The notes beneath the pieces are model-generated. The model worked only from the letters and a program-made list of their open reading frames with translations. It did not search any database and had not been told where the DNA came from. A stretch of 64,000 nucleotides of DNA from Cladorhizidae sp. MBARI D1340-BT2 (taxonomy: Eukaryota; Porifera; Demospongiae; Poecilosclerida; Cladorhizidae): NCBI GenBank assembly GCA_028752905.1, contig JAQNBH010000011.1, positions 21,552,841 to 21,616,840 on the forward strand, read 5' to 3'. The position numbers and the translations under genes were made by a program. Shown here in pieces: positions 1 to 11,690 of this stretch. How positions within the stretch are numbered: position 1 is the first letter of the stretch; each line of letters begins with the position of its first letter.

Positions 1-2985
1 TTAATACTCCAAAAGCTCAAAAACGTCCCAAATAGATTTATAGCTTTTTGGGGGTTAAAAAGACGTGTTCTGTCATTTAAAGAGTAGAAACAGTTCCATA
101 ATGTTGAAAGGGAAGCTTATTTGCCATTTTGACTAGATTGAGCGATTTCAGACCGTTTTTCCTCAAAACGCACTAAAACGTCCTAATTGTCGCAAAATTG
201 CGGTTAAAAACAGATTTCTCACCAAAAGATATTTACTTTCGTTTAAAGAGTCGAAACAGTTCAATATTGTTGAAAAGAAAGCTGTGCCCATTTTGACATG
301 AATGCGATTTTTTTATCAAAACGCTCAAAAAAGTCCCCAATTAGAGACCAATAGAGCTTTCGGTTAAAAAGGGGAGCTTTCTCACCAAAAGATATTTTGT
401 CAATTAAAGAATTCTATAATGTTCAAATGGAAGCTAATTGCAAGTATGAGCGATTTCAGACTGTTTTTCCTTAAAATACTTAAAAACGTCCCAAATGGAG
501 TAAAATAGAGATAGATTTGTCACTAAAATATGTTTTCTGACATTTTAAGAGTAAAACAGTTCCATGTTGAAAAGGAAACTAATTTGCCATTTTGACAAAA
601 TTGAGCGATTTCAGACGGTTTATCCTCAAAACGCTCTAAATCGTCCCAATTGGAGCAAAATAGAGTTTCTTTCGTTAAAAACGGAAGATTTCTCACCAAA
701 AGACGTTTCCTGTCGTTATAGAGTAGAAACAGTTCTATAATGTTGAAAATCAAGCTATTTTGACAACAAAAAGAGTTATTCCTCAAAACGCTCAAAAAAG
801 TCCCATATGGAGCAAAATAGTTTCTTTCGTTAAAAAAGGAAGATTTCTCACCAAAAGACGTTTCCTGTCGTTAAAGGGTAGAAACAGTTCTATAATATTG
901 AAAATCAAGCTATTTTGACAACAAAGAGAAAGTTATTCCTCAAAACGCTCAAAAACGTCCCAATTGGAGCAAAATAGAGTTTCTTTCGTTAAAAACGGAA
1001 GATTTCTCACCAAAAGACGTTTCCTGTCATTAATAGAGTAGAAACAGTTCAATAATGTTGAAATGGAAGCTAATGTGCCTATTTTGACAAGAAAGAGACA
1101 GTTAATCCTCAAAACGCTCAAAATAGAGCTGCTTTCAATTAAAAAGTATATTTCTCAACAAAAGACGTTTTCTGTCATTTAAAGAATAGAAACAGTTGAA
1201 TAATGTTGAAGAAGAAGCTACTGTGCCATTTCGACAAGATTTAGCGATTTCACTCAAAAACGTTCCAAAATAGAGCAGTATAAAACGGAAGATTTCTCAC
1301 AAATCGTTTAAAGAGGTAAAAACAGTTCTATAATGTTGAAAAGGAATCTAAAGTGCCCATATTAACAAGAATGAGCGATTTCAAACATTTTTTTGTCAAA
1401 TTGAGCAAATTAGAGCTTCTTTCGGTTAAAAATGGGAGATTTCCCAAGACCTTTTCTGTCGTAGAAACTGTTCCATAATGCTGAAAAGTAACGTGCACAT
1501 TTTGACAAGAATTTGCGATTTCAGACAGTTTTTCTTTAAAACGATTAAAATAAAGCTATCAGTTAAAAGGTCTCACCCAAAGAGTAGAAACAGTTCTATA
1601 ATGTTGAAAAGGAAGCTAATGTGCCCATTTTGACAAGAATAAGCGATTTCCGAGTTTTTCCTCAAAACGCCCAAATACATCCCTATTGAAGTTGTTTTCT
1701 GTCATTTGAAGAGTTCCATTATGTTGAAGAGGAATCTAGTGTGCCATTTTGACAAGATTTAGCGATTTTGTACGGTTTTTCTTAAAAAACGCTCTAAAAA
1801 GTACCAATTGGAGCAAATTAGAGCTTTTTTTGGTTTAAAACAGAAGATTTCTCAACAAAACACAGTTACTATCATTTAAATAGGTACAAACAGTCCATAA
1901 TGTTGAAAAGGAACCTAAAGTGCCCAGATAGAGTTTTCTCAAAACGCTCAAGCTTCTTTCAGTTAAAAAGTGGAGATTTCTCCCAAAAAGACGTTTTCTG
2001 TCATTTACAGAGTACAAATAGTTCCATAATGCTGAAGAGGTAGCCGTTTGGAGCGACTTGAGACTTAAAATGCTCAAAAACGTACCAATTGGGAGCTTCT
2101 TACGGTTAAAAAGCGGAGATTCCTCACCAAAAGATGTTATCTGTAGTTTAAAGAGTAGAAACAGTTCCATAATGTTGAAAAGGAAGCTAGTTTGCCCATT
2201 TTGAAAAGATTGAGCGATTTAAGACAGTTTTTTCTCAAAATGCTCCCAAAAATCCCTATCGGAGCGACATTTATCATTTAAAGAGTATATAGAACAGTCC
2301 TATAATGTTGAAATGGAAGATAATTGCCTATTTTGACATTTATCATTTAAATAGTAGAAACAGTTCTCTAATGTTGAAATGGAAGCATTTTGACAAGAAT
2401 GAGCGATTCGGGACAGTTTTTGCTCAAAATGCTCAAAAATGTCCCAATTGGAGCAAAATAGATCTTTCGGTTAAAACTGCAGATTTCTCAACAAAAGGCA
2501 TTTACTGTCATTTAACGAGTAGAAATGGTTTCATAATGTTCAAAAGGAAGCTAATGTGCCAATTTTTACAAGAATGAGACTTCTTTAGGTAAAAAAGTAT
2601 TGATTTCTCACCAAAGACGTTTAAACTGTAGAAACTGTTCCATAAGGAGGCTAATTTGTCATTTTTACAAAATTGAGCGATTACAGACATTTTTCCCTCA
2701 AAAAGCTCCCAAAATAGAGATTTCTCACCAAAATACATTTTCTTTCATTTAAAGAGTACAAAGAGTTCCATAATGTTGAAAAGGAAGCTAATGTGCCAAT
2801 TTTGACAAGATTGAGCGATTTCAGACTGTTTTTCCTCAAAATACACTAAAAATCCCAATTGTCGCAAAATAGAGGTTAAAAACCGAAGATTTCTCACAAA
2901 AGCCATTTAATAGAGTAGAAGCAGTTTCATAATGCTAATTTTGCCAAGAATGAGCTATTTCAGACAGATTTTTCTCAAAACACTC
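1..2985. repeat. Degenerate satellite, period about 130-180 bp
   Basis: About 20 diverged copies of one unit lie head to tail. Landmarks recur in the same order: GAGTAGAAACAGTTC, then TAATGTTGAAAAGGAAGC, then TTTTGACAAGAATGAGCGAT, then CCTCAAAACGCTC, then TCTCACCAAAAGA. The GAAACAGTT landmark is seen near 90, 250, 555, 725, 880, 1040, 1190, 1320, 1575, 2018, 2160 and 2355, so spacing varies through internal deletions. Short minus-strand ORFs here repeat the same peptide strings and are by-products of the repeat. The array runs off the left edge of the window and fades out near 2985. Confidence 0.9.
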
Positions 2986-3072
2986 CTATTGGCTCTTTTT
3001 TTATAACAAAAATATATCGTTGGGGGAAAAGTTACTGACAAAATGTTTTTAACCTATAGTAGCCGTTGCAAG

Positions 3073-3179
3073 ACATCTTGTTCTCTTGCAAGAAGGGTGA
3101 GTTCAGATTATCATACCAGAAGTAACACATCTTGTTCTCTTGCAAGAAGATGAGTTCAGATTACCATACCAGAAGTAAG
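3073..3179. repeat. Tandem duplication of a 54-bp segment
   Basis: Two adjacent copies (3073-3126 and 3127-3179) both start ACATCTTGTTCTCTTGCAAG and both end CATACCAGAAGTAA. They differ by a 1-bp indel and about two substitutions. Each contains the palindrome CTTGCAAG. No function is apparent. Confidence 0.85.
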
Positions 3180-3611
3180 GAGGTAAGCTTTGTATTAGAT
3201 AATACCTTTATTAAAAATAAATTTCCGATAACAATCATCATTTGATATCGAGCCAATGGGAGAAGTGGAGCACCATTGAAGTTAAGGCGATGCGAAGGTG
3301 ATGTGATAGTGATTTCATACTTAGATGTATTAGTGGCCTGATCATCTTGGTGCATTTGTGGTTCTAACTGCAAGTGTTGAGATGCTGCCTTGAGACCTAG
3401 TGCTCCAGTACTAACAGAATGTATATAAATTATCTGAAAAATGAAATGTTTTGTTGTGTGAAATTCTGAAATTCAGAAATTAACACTATATTCAGAAGAA
3501 TACAAAATATTATAAAAGTTTATTCTAAGCAATCTGCAAGAAGAAGAAGAAGATACATCAACGAAGGAAGTCATCCAGACCATTAGCAAGACTTTAGCTA
3601 TTCCTCCTGTG

Positions 3612-4070
3612 TGAGATGTTGCATAGAATCCTCCAAACTTCTCAAACTGGCCACCCAAAGAGTTCTAATCATGGTGCGAGTGTTTTCAACATCTGGTAAG
3701 CAATGTGGTGGGAGGGAAAACTGCAAAAACTTCAGCAATAAGATCTAAGATTGCCCAGGATAAAATCTCACTATATGTGCGGAGGTGAGGATGGGGAATT
3801 TTTTTCCACGGTTTTGAATTTTCACACTATTTGTCATAACTTTTTGATTCTCCATTTCTTATGTTGAATAATAATTTATTATTTTGAGGACAACTGTAGT
3901 GCATTTGCTGCTCTTTCTAAATTTATAGGTTTGTGCATAGCTACTTCCTAGGTCAAGATAATTATGGTAACTTGATTTGACTCATTTCTCTGCGCTTTGA
4001 AGTTGAGCTCACCCACTTTACTGTGGAAAATGCATTGACAGAATCAAGAAATCATCTGTCACAAGGTGCA
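3612..4070 (+). repeat. Dispersed repeat, copy A (homologous to 11172-11690)
   Basis: This segment matches 11172-11690 in the same orientation. Shared strings include TCCTCCAAACTTCTCAAACT, CATCTGGTAAGCAATGTGGT, CCACGGTTTTGAATTTTCAC, GGACAACTGTAGTGCATTTG and ATCTGTCACAAGGTGCATG. Copy B carries an extra segment of about 50 bp near 11222. No coding capacity or terminal repeats were recognised, so this could be a non-autonomous transposable element or an old segmental duplication of intronic sequence. Confidence 0.8.
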
Positions 4071-4381
4071 TGTCCTTGATGGTGAGCTAGGTCAGAGCAT
4101 CATCTTTAGAGGGATGAGGTAAATGTCATTGGAACTGTAATAATGCAATGTCATGGGGATGCAATGTCATGGGTCAAAAAAAAAGAAGTTTTTTTTGGTC
4201 CTGGATGGATAACAAATGCCAATCTCAATAGGTTGGTTTCTTTGCTAGTTAAAATAATTTTGATTTTGTAAGTTGGATCTGCCTTGAATCCAGTTTGGAG
4301 TTAATGCTCCAGGATTTTTGGCCTTGTATGACAGATTTACATGTATTATTATTCCAATATTATTATTTCTTTGTTTTATAG

Positions 4382-4461
4382 ATGATTGCTGTCCCTTCTG
4401 CTGTAGTGCTGATCATCATTGCAGCCATTTCGATATTGTTTATTGTGATATTTAAAATGTG
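4382..4461 (+). CDS. Internal exon encoding a transmembrane segment of an unidentified membrane protein
   Basis: An 80-bp exon is bounded by a pyrimidine-rich acceptor (TTCTTTGTTTTATAG) and a good donor (GTAAGA). Read in phase 0 it gives 26 codons plus two bases, translating as MIAVPSAVVLIII followed by AAISILFIVIFKM. This is about 22 uninterrupted hydrophobic residues ending in a positive charge, as expected for a single-pass membrane helix with stop-transfer. The two leftover bases (TG) complete a Trp codon with the first base of the exon at 8371, so the phases match. Upstream, extracellular exons were not identified in this window. The gene is probably a type I receptor-like protein; its family cannot be named from this part alone. 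The minus-strand ORF over the same bases is a shadow. Confidence 0.6.
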
Positions 4462-5687
4462 GTAAGAAATATTTAGTATACCATCCCAAATACGACTACT
4501 GTACAGTTTTATTGAGCTTCTCCTAGGCATTCCATTACTGACATTGTCATTCCATAATGTTGCAATGAAATTGTAAGCCAGAAATGCAATGAAATGGATA
4601 TGAAGCATGCAAGAGTAGGATTTGGTTTAATACTTACATCCATTGTATTGTGTCGGACCAAGAATCTAGCACAGGATGAATTGCTCTGTGAGCTATTTAG
4701 TTTCCAAATACTCTATCGGAATTGTAGACATGTGGGTGGGACTCATTGGAACTGTGAGGAACCTACCCTGTTTGTAGACAGGTATCTGCTTAAACATACA
4801 GTAATGTTATGCAAACAAGGTATAGGTGTTCTACAGATATCTAACAGTTTGAGGGCTATTATAGTAATTTTGAACCAGGTGCTGGGTGTATCCATAGTCT
4901 TTGGTTGCAGTGGTAGCTAGAGTTTGATAACTGTAATACTGACTAATAGCACATTATGAAGCCTGCTGGGAATGCAACACAAGAATTGGAATGCATTCAG
5001 GCCTTCGGTAATAATGCCAGAATAGTTTTTAGATGCCACAACATAGAGTTTCTACATTGCTACACAATAGATACATTAAATGTTTGTCACGAGTCATTAA
5101 ATTTGCAATAAAATAACACATTGGCAAGTATTTACTGGTTGTCATGGAAGTCAATTTATAGACTAAAATGTAGTCCATTCAGTTGACATCATACGATTTT
5201 ATATCTTCCATATTCTTCGGAGTATAAGTAGTACCTACTAATATGCAGAGACTTTGTTGGTTGGTTTGTATGCATATGTGCTGCATGAATGTTGGGCAGT
5301 AGAGGTACACTTCTATTCAAGGAATAAAAAAGTTATCCCCTTAGAGGATGTGCGACAGCTTCCTTCTACATTGTAGTTGGGGAACTCCACAAACAAACAG
5401 CAGAGAAGAAGAATGACCAATGACTCGTAGCATTAGTAAAATACTTTATCCAACTTTTAACTTCTTGTACGCTCTAAAAGTCAGCACACACCATATTTTG
5501 TTATTATTGTTATCTTTTTGCTATCAGAATTGGCCCCTTAGTAGTGGGTCAGCTACAATCTCTTTCAAGTTCTCAGTAACAAATGCGCAAGAGAACTAAA
5601 CAGCAGAAAATACTGTCTTGATGATCCTTGCCCACATTTTACACAAATATGACATGCATTGGGGAAAATTTGGAGCCTTCTGCAGCT

Positions 5688-5818
5688 GCTACTAAAATTG
5701 TTTTGATTGTAAGTTTAAAAAAACCTCCCTCCCCCCTCAATATTAATCCTTACTTTTTTCCTTCCCCCCCCTTTTTTTAACCGAGATCTCCTGGGAGCTA
5801 CTAAAATTGTTTTGATTG
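5688..5818. repeat. 22-bp direct repeat flanking a pyrimidine-rich insert
   Basis: The string GCTACTAAAATTGTTTTGATTG occurs without mismatch at 5688-5709 and 5797-5818. The 87 bp between are strongly pyrimidine-rich (runs of C and T). The arrangement resembles a slippage or template-switch duplication rather than a transposon, because 22 bp is long for a target-site duplication and no terminal repeats are visible. Confidence 0.75.
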
Positions 5819-6892
5819 AGCAAGTTTTTTTGAGGAAAATAACTGAGATAGAAGATACATACATAGCTAGATATATACCTAGATAAATAGCTAGATACAA
5901 AGCTAGATCTTGAAGATATATTTAAAGGTTTTTAATTTTTTTAAAGTGAAGTCTGCTAGTTTAAAAGATCTCAAAACACATTTGAAGAAACTAATAGAGG
6001 CTGAAATTACTCTTTGAGCTACTAAAGAGGTCAACATGAGTTTTGGCCGAGTATGAATTTTTTTTTTTAATGGTTTGTCTGGCTGCCATTTTAAAAAGTG
6101 GGTAGAGCTTGATGATACTTCCTAGAAATATTGCAAGAATTTTCCCCCACTATTAAACGAGATAACTTTGCTTGTCATTAACACTACAACTCCACCTCCT
6201 CCCCACAATGGGCCACCCATCAAGACCAAGATAACAGACCAAGTAATTAAGGCCTACAAATGCAAATGTAGGTTCATGATGAGGCAATCTGTTCCATTGC
6301 ACTACATGGTTCAAAATATAATATTCCCTAAACAAGATTGAGCTTTGTCTTAATTCCACCATCAATGGAGAGCAAATAGCTACAGTTAGTACCACACACA
6401 TCAACAGCAATCACAATTGAGTTACATCTGGAACCCAGTAACAAAACGAATGGACTATAAGCTGCCTATATTTGCTAGCAAACTACGAACACAGCCTCTG
6501 GAATAAATTGTTTCAAAACTGAACCTTGATCCAAGCAGCAAATATGGAAATGGTATCTTCTCCCATTCCAAACAAGTCAAGCAGAGCTCATGTCAATTAT
6601 GTTATGGCCTTCACATAGCGGAACCTTCCCATAGTGTCCCCCGGTGGCACAGAGGTTTTGGGTATATAGTTAGAGTTTTAAGGCACTTAAATCTTTCAAC
6701 CACATGACTTGGAAAAATTGGTAAGTTAAATCGTTGTTGCCAAGCTATGGAACACATACAATAGAAAAATATAAACTTGAAGATTTGTATCTGATTTTCA
6801 TCAATTTTAATATTCAAGTGTAATGTATGAGATGATAATTAGAACATTCTGATGATACTGACATTCTTCGCATTGAAAATCTGAAATAAATA

Positions 6893-7010
6893 ACAATAAC
6901 CTTCTCAATAATGAAATTGAAATATACTCTCTCGACATTTCCACTAGATGCTCTAGCAGGAATGATGAGATGCTAAGACTTGTGTGAGCCTGTTATCCAC
7001 CATATGATAC
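6893..7010 (-). repeat. Decayed dispersed repeat related to 17451-17570 (Penelope/retrozyme-type terminus?)
   Basis: Sequence around 6920-7000 aligns with 17480-17560: both contain CTCTCGAC followed by TTTC, then ATGCTCTAG, then GAGATGCTAAGACT, then GAGCCTG. The copy here has lost the CGAAAC string kept by the other copy. The subsegment GCAGGAATGATGAGATGCTAA is repeated at about 7263, so a small internal duplication has also occurred. Confidence 0.5.
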
Positions 7011-8370
7011 AAGCCACACCCTGACACATGCATCCAGCATGAGAACCAGATCTGGAAAAAATAGTAAAGATAATAGCAATTATAAATGAAATATTATAAC
7101 ATTTCAAAAGAATCAATAAATAAATATTATTAACTAAAAAGACATGCTTGACATGCTTGATATAACTAAGTTTATCTAGTATTTATATCTGTTCATCCTA
7201 CATTCATAGTTGAACAACTCAATAGCAGCAACACTGTTACAATTTTAAAACTATTTTAAGCAGCAGGAATGATGAGATGCTAATAATGGCTTCAATAAAA
7301 AAAAACAGGAACAAGGGTTTGACTATCATTTGCACTCAAAACAATTCTTGTGGTCTGCTTCCAATGAATTGCTTTGGTTATGGTTAGTGTACCGCTCTCT
7401 GTAATCATTTTGGAAAACCTCCCTGCAGTTGGTGTCTAGACATTTTACTTTTATATATGTTTCTGATTTAGCCATGAGTTGGATTTGCGACTGCCGAGAG
7501 GTTTATAAACACACATGCTTGTTCTAAAAGGAAATGGTGATATAATGTTCCCAGGGAGAAAAACCCAATGTTGGGTCCTAGATAATGCTGCTGGCCCACT
7601 ACTCTAGACAAACAAACAACCAGTTCTCTATTACAACTAGTTCTCTCTACAACCACGGGTGCACAAGGGAGAGGAGAATGTTATGTTGGTCAGTTATATT
7701 TGGGGGGTTTCAAATTATGCTTGTAATTTTTTCTCCTCTTCTTCCCCGATGATGGGCCTCCATCAGGTCCTGATGGGGCTTCTAGCCATCCCATTGTGCT
7801 GCCAGAGTTGGGAAGTGACTCATGAAAACTTATAGATGCATGTGCACCTACCTAGATTTAACTCAAACCACTAATGATGTAGTTCAAGACAATGCATTTG
7901 AAACGTATTGGACAAATTATGGAGTATGTACGGGCTTAATTTGTTTGGATTCAGATGCAAGTGGGGAGGAGAATACAACTTACAGCAAGAATGATATTAG
8001 TTTGATTAAATCAACAGTAGGTGTGGTCCCAACTAGCACATGCTATAATTATTATTAATTTCTATGAGCCAGATGAGCAAGAAGGGAAATCTGAGTAAAG
8101 AGAATAATTCTATTGCTCAGCTGTACCATAGATTTCCCCCCCTTAAATAGAAGAGGAAATTTGTAGCTGCCACAGTGACCTCCTGTACTCTGCAATCATT
8201 ACCCACAATAGTATATAAAGACTTACTAGATTTGCATGAACATTTCTGTTCACATTAAGAATTTGATGCTATATACAGCAAAAATAAACCAGCAAACTTA
8301 CTTGTCAGTTTATCTGTTTCTGTAATTGCTGCTGCTTTTCTGACTGTTTTCTTCTTATTCTCATTGACAG

Positions 8371-8411
8371 GAGCACATCAACCAACAAGCATAATTTGAT
8401 CTTCATACGAG
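8371..8411 (+). CDS. Short juxtamembrane exon of the same membrane-protein gene
   Basis: A 41-bp exon with acceptor TCTCATTGACAG and donor GTGTGAG. Entering with two bases from the previous exon, it reads W-STSTNKHNLIFIR and leaves one base (G). It places polar and basic residues (K, H, R) just inside the membrane, in line with the positive-inside rule for the helix encoded at 4382-4461. The exiting phase is exactly the one needed to read the terminal exon at 8991. Three consistent phases in a row are the main support; the exon is too short to be convincing alone. Confidence 0.55.
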
Positions 8412-8990
8412 GTGTGAGTTTTACAATTTACATTAGAATGTTAGCTCTCACTAAATATATTGTGGAGGCTAATCAACATTGTTGGTCAGACTTCATTGCT
8501 CTTTTATTTTTCTGATTTATACTCGTGTGTATTCCAGAACCATATATTATATATTACCATACAACTATGTCTATTATAGTGAAACCCTCGATTTGGGGAA
8601 CATCTACAATCTGTAATCCCTCTTTACATGCAGTCTACAATGTAACAGTTACATGTATTTGTAATGGTGCAGCTGGAGCCAATGGGGCACTGCAGGCATA
8701 CATGCTGTACTTTATCACTAATTCAGGGATTAAGAGTTTTGATCTATATAAACCAATACCATGTGTGATATATTATTATTAATTCAGGGATTAAGAGTTT
8801 TGATCTATATAGTGAGGGACCCATACCATACATATTCTTTGGAAGTTGATTGGGATATTGATGAAACCTCTGGATAAAGTTTCCATGTTTTGAGTAACAG
8901 TCTCAAGTCAATTTGGCAGACATGCATAATGTTGGTTGTGTCATTGTACACCACTTACCATTCTCTCTCCCCTAAATATTTTGGCTCAAG
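8412..8990 (+). other. Intron with a tandem duplication
   Basis: This is the inferred 579-bp intron. A segment beginning AATTCAGGGATTAAGAGTTT is present at about 8720 and again at about 8780, each followed by TGATCTATATA, giving a partial tandem duplication with about 60-bp offset. The ORF at 8525-8782 crosses this duplication, lies inside the intron and matches nothing recognised. Confidence 0.5.
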
Positions 8991-9259
8991 AAGAAGTGAT
9001 AAAATTAACTCAGTCCTCTGATGGCAACTCAAGTAACTGTAAGAAGGATGAAGTTGTTGAGGACACACATTCACATTCTGATAGTGCAATGCCTAATCAG
9101 AATCTTGATATTATGAATGATCAATACGAGTGTTTTTCTGTGAACTTGGATCAGTCAGAAGAGCCGACTACTTCAATTAACTGTGAAGGCAAGGAGGATA
9201 CAGCAGCTTATACATGTATGTGCAAGGGACATTTGCAGCAGTTAATGACCGGTGGATGA
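8991..9259 (+). CDS. Terminal exon: cytoplasmic tail of the membrane protein
   Basis: A pyrimidine-rich tract (CCATTCTCTCTCCCC) and acceptor TTGGCTCAAG precede an open frame of 89 codons that ends in TGA at 9257-9259. With the G carried from the previous exon it starts EEVIKLTQSSDG. The tail is acidic and Ser/Thr-rich and has two tyrosine motifs: YECF, which fits the YxxPhi sorting consensus, and YTCM near the C-terminus, which fits the YxxM consensus known to bind PI3-kinase SH2 domains in other receptors. The frame also extends upstream to an ATG at 8936, but the splice acceptor and phase agreement favour an exon start at 8991. Family is unknown; the motif reading is inference. Confidence 0.6.
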
Positions 9260-11171
9260 TATCATTTCTTGCCGAGAGAAAGATAATTACAGACTGAGTC
9301 TATTCATGACTATTGCTTAGTGGCCCTGAATATGTTGCTCTACTGACCGGGCCACTTCCTTTTTCAGTTTGAAACATTCTTGGTGGCATGATGACTAGAG
9401 TTTCCAATATCATGCAACTCCTTGTCTCAACTTTGACAGTGATTCATGGAAATCCGTGTTTTCTGTTTTCGATAACAGTCATAATTCTGCCATAGTTGAT
9501 TCAATTTAATTTTGTTTGATATCATTTGAGAGCTCTTCTAGTGTTCTATGATAGGAGGAAGTTAGATTTTTAGTTACTGTAGGCAATACCAAGCTATGGT
9601 CATTAGAAGAAGTGCCTTTGGGTCTTAATTGGCTTTTGAGGGTACCATGATTTAATTATCTGGGCTCGAGGAACCAATTCCATTCTGCTCAAATGCTGGC
9701 AGCTTCAGAATCAATTTGAGCCTTTGATCCCACCACAGTGGGAAGCTATGACTGTTTCCACAGATGAGGTGCATTTTTAAGTGACCTTGATGTTGCTACG
9801 TAACTGTATCTTCTAAGAAAATGTGCCGATGTAGATATTCAACATATCAGTGGAGAGCACACAGAATAAGGAATAAGTAACAATATGGTATAAAAATGAC
9901 CTACACTGAAGTAAGGAAAAAGTTACGGTGTTAGCTTGTGGCTTGGCCCGTTCAGTTAGACGACTTCTGCTGGTCTCAGGCAGTTGTTATGTACCAGGAC
10001 TGCTGCCTTGCCCACTCTGTGTGTCTGCCATCTGATGCCAGGCATACTGCTCAGCCCATGTGGTTGTGGTTAGGCTCCCGCCGATGCATGCATGTCCTGA
10101 TGTCCAACACATTGTGTTCATGGGTGGTCACCCATTTGGTGCATTGGGTTAGCATGCTACATGTGCCTTGCAGAGGTACATATATGCAAGATCTGCCTCC
10201 TAGTGCAATGGGTTGGTACAAGGCTGTTGCATTGAGTTTTACTTGGCTTGCTGTCTGGCTCATCGAGTACTGTGGCTTATTGCTGGGAGCATTACCTATT
10301 TGCACACTTACTTCCTGGCTAGTTGGGTTATTAAGGCACTGCATGTCATGGGCTTATAGTTTATCTAGGCCAATCTGCCACTGCCTGCATATGAGCATGG
10401 TAAAACTTCATCACTGCCACTTGCCTTTGGTGGTGATTGTGCAGCTAACCATCTAACGACAGTCCTAAACCACCACATGATAATTTAGCTAATTCCACGA
10501 GACAATACTGCTTTAAAGCACTAATCTAAACCGCCTACAGGTTACTGGGGACAATCAATTCTGGTTAAGTTATCAAACAATACGAGAGAATTAAAATCTG
10601 CTTTTCTCAATTTTGCCCAAACAGAAACAAAGTTCCTTCGATCAAGGACAGATTCCAAGAGCCAGGTAATTGGCTAACCCTCTAAAAATAGTTCGACATG
10701 GTAAGGGTACTGAGACTGCCGCTGAGAGTAAGGAAGAGGTGGAATTTAGCATCAGCCATAAACAACCTTGTAAGGGAAGAAGCTGATGCTGATGCTACAT
10801 CAGGGAAGCCTAGCCGTTGCTCCTGGAGACAGAAGTCCGTGATCCCCGAATATGCCATGGCAGGCCAAGCAAATTTGGAGTTGATATACTTTGCTTGATG
10901 TCTAGCTCAGTGAATAGGTATGTGGATATTGCTGACTGTTAATTTGGTGGCTGGCAGCCTACTCTTGTCACATAGGGCGATTGTCTGGCTTGATTCTTGG
11001 CATGTGAGGCTTGCTTACTGGGTAGCACATGGGATGGTATATATGGCTAACTTTCTTTGCCATGCAGTTTCATACATGGTTAATGGCTTAGAAAATTAGA
11101 AACATACATACTTGTTGCTTGGCTTGGCTTAGCTTGGCTTGGTAGTTCATACAGTTGCACTGTGGTTTGTT
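9260..11171. other. No supported gene; includes a 172-codon ORF of doubtful status
   Basis: Sequence downstream of the terminal exon. The + strand ORF at 9938-10456 (172 codons) is rich in W, C, L and H, overlaps a 97-codon ORF on the other strand, and matches no family that I recognise. The surrounding sequence is enriched in CTTGGC/TGGCTTG strings (clearly at 11118-11145), so the ORF may simply reflect low-complexity composition. The 66-codon ORF at 10698-10898 is equally unassigned. Confidence 0.4.
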
Positions 11172-11690
11172 GCATGGAGTCCTCCAAACTTCTCAAACTG
11201 GCCACCAAAAGAGTTCTATTCATAACTATGGCCAATGTTGGACTATCATGGTGCACGTATGGCCAATTATACTTATCATGGTGCGAGTGTTGTCAACATC
11301 TGGTAAGCAATGTGGTGGGAGGGAAAACTGCTAAAACCAGTCAGCACTAAGATTCTAACAGGATAAAATCTCACCATAATTATGTGAGGAGGATGAGGAG
11401 GGGATTTTTTCCACGGTTTTGAATTTTCACACTATATGTCATAACTTTTTGGTTCTCCATTTCTTGTTAGTTATTTTGAGGACAACTGTAGTGCATTTGC
11501 TGCTCTTTCTAAATCTAAAGGTTTGTGCATAGCTACTTCCTAGGTCAAGATATGGTAACTTGATTGCCTCACTTCTCTGTGCTTTGAAGTTGAGCTTCAT
11601 GACTTTCCCACTTTACTGTGGTTGGCACAACCACTGATGTAAAAATACATTGACCGAATCAACAAATTATCTGTCACAAGGTGCATGCCA
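11172..11690 (+). repeat. Dispersed repeat, copy B (homologous to 3612-4070)
   Basis: Same orientation as copy A and similar along its length, with an additional segment near 11222-11275 in which CTATGGCCAA/GTATGGCCAA and ATCATGGTGC are each doubled. Similarity ends after CACAAGGTGCATG on the right and begins at TGTTGCAT on the left. The matching ends suggest a discrete repeat unit of about 460-520 bp. Confidence 0.8.

Larger units (their letters stand above)
4462..8370 (+). other. Long intron of the membrane-protein gene; no gene recognised inside
   Basis: This is the inferred 3.9-kb intron between the transmembrane exon and the juxtamembrane exon. It is AT-rich, contains only short ORFs with no recognisable family (the longest is 4594-4920, + strand, 108 codons), a 22-bp direct repeat around 5688/5797, a tagctagat-rich stretch at 5840-5910 and a decayed repeat at 6893-7010. 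Nothing else can be supported here. Confidence 0.5.

Noticed and set aside
523..2738. Minus-strand ORFs with shared peptide NDRKRLLVRNLPFLTKETLF
   Set aside because: They repeat because the DNA is a satellite; they are short, lack common starts and are interrupted in each unit.
4363..4608. 81-codon minus-strand ORF
   Set aside because: It overlaps the + strand transmembrane exon, whose splice sites and phase agreement make it the better call.
4594..4920. 108-codon + strand ORF as a separate gene
   Set aside because: It sits in the inferred intron, has no recognisable domain and no regulatory context.
9938..10456. 172-codon ORF as a possible membrane protein
   Set aside because: High Trp/Cys/His composition, overlapping ORF on the other strand, no recognisable domain and CTTGGC-type low complexity around it; left as unassigned.
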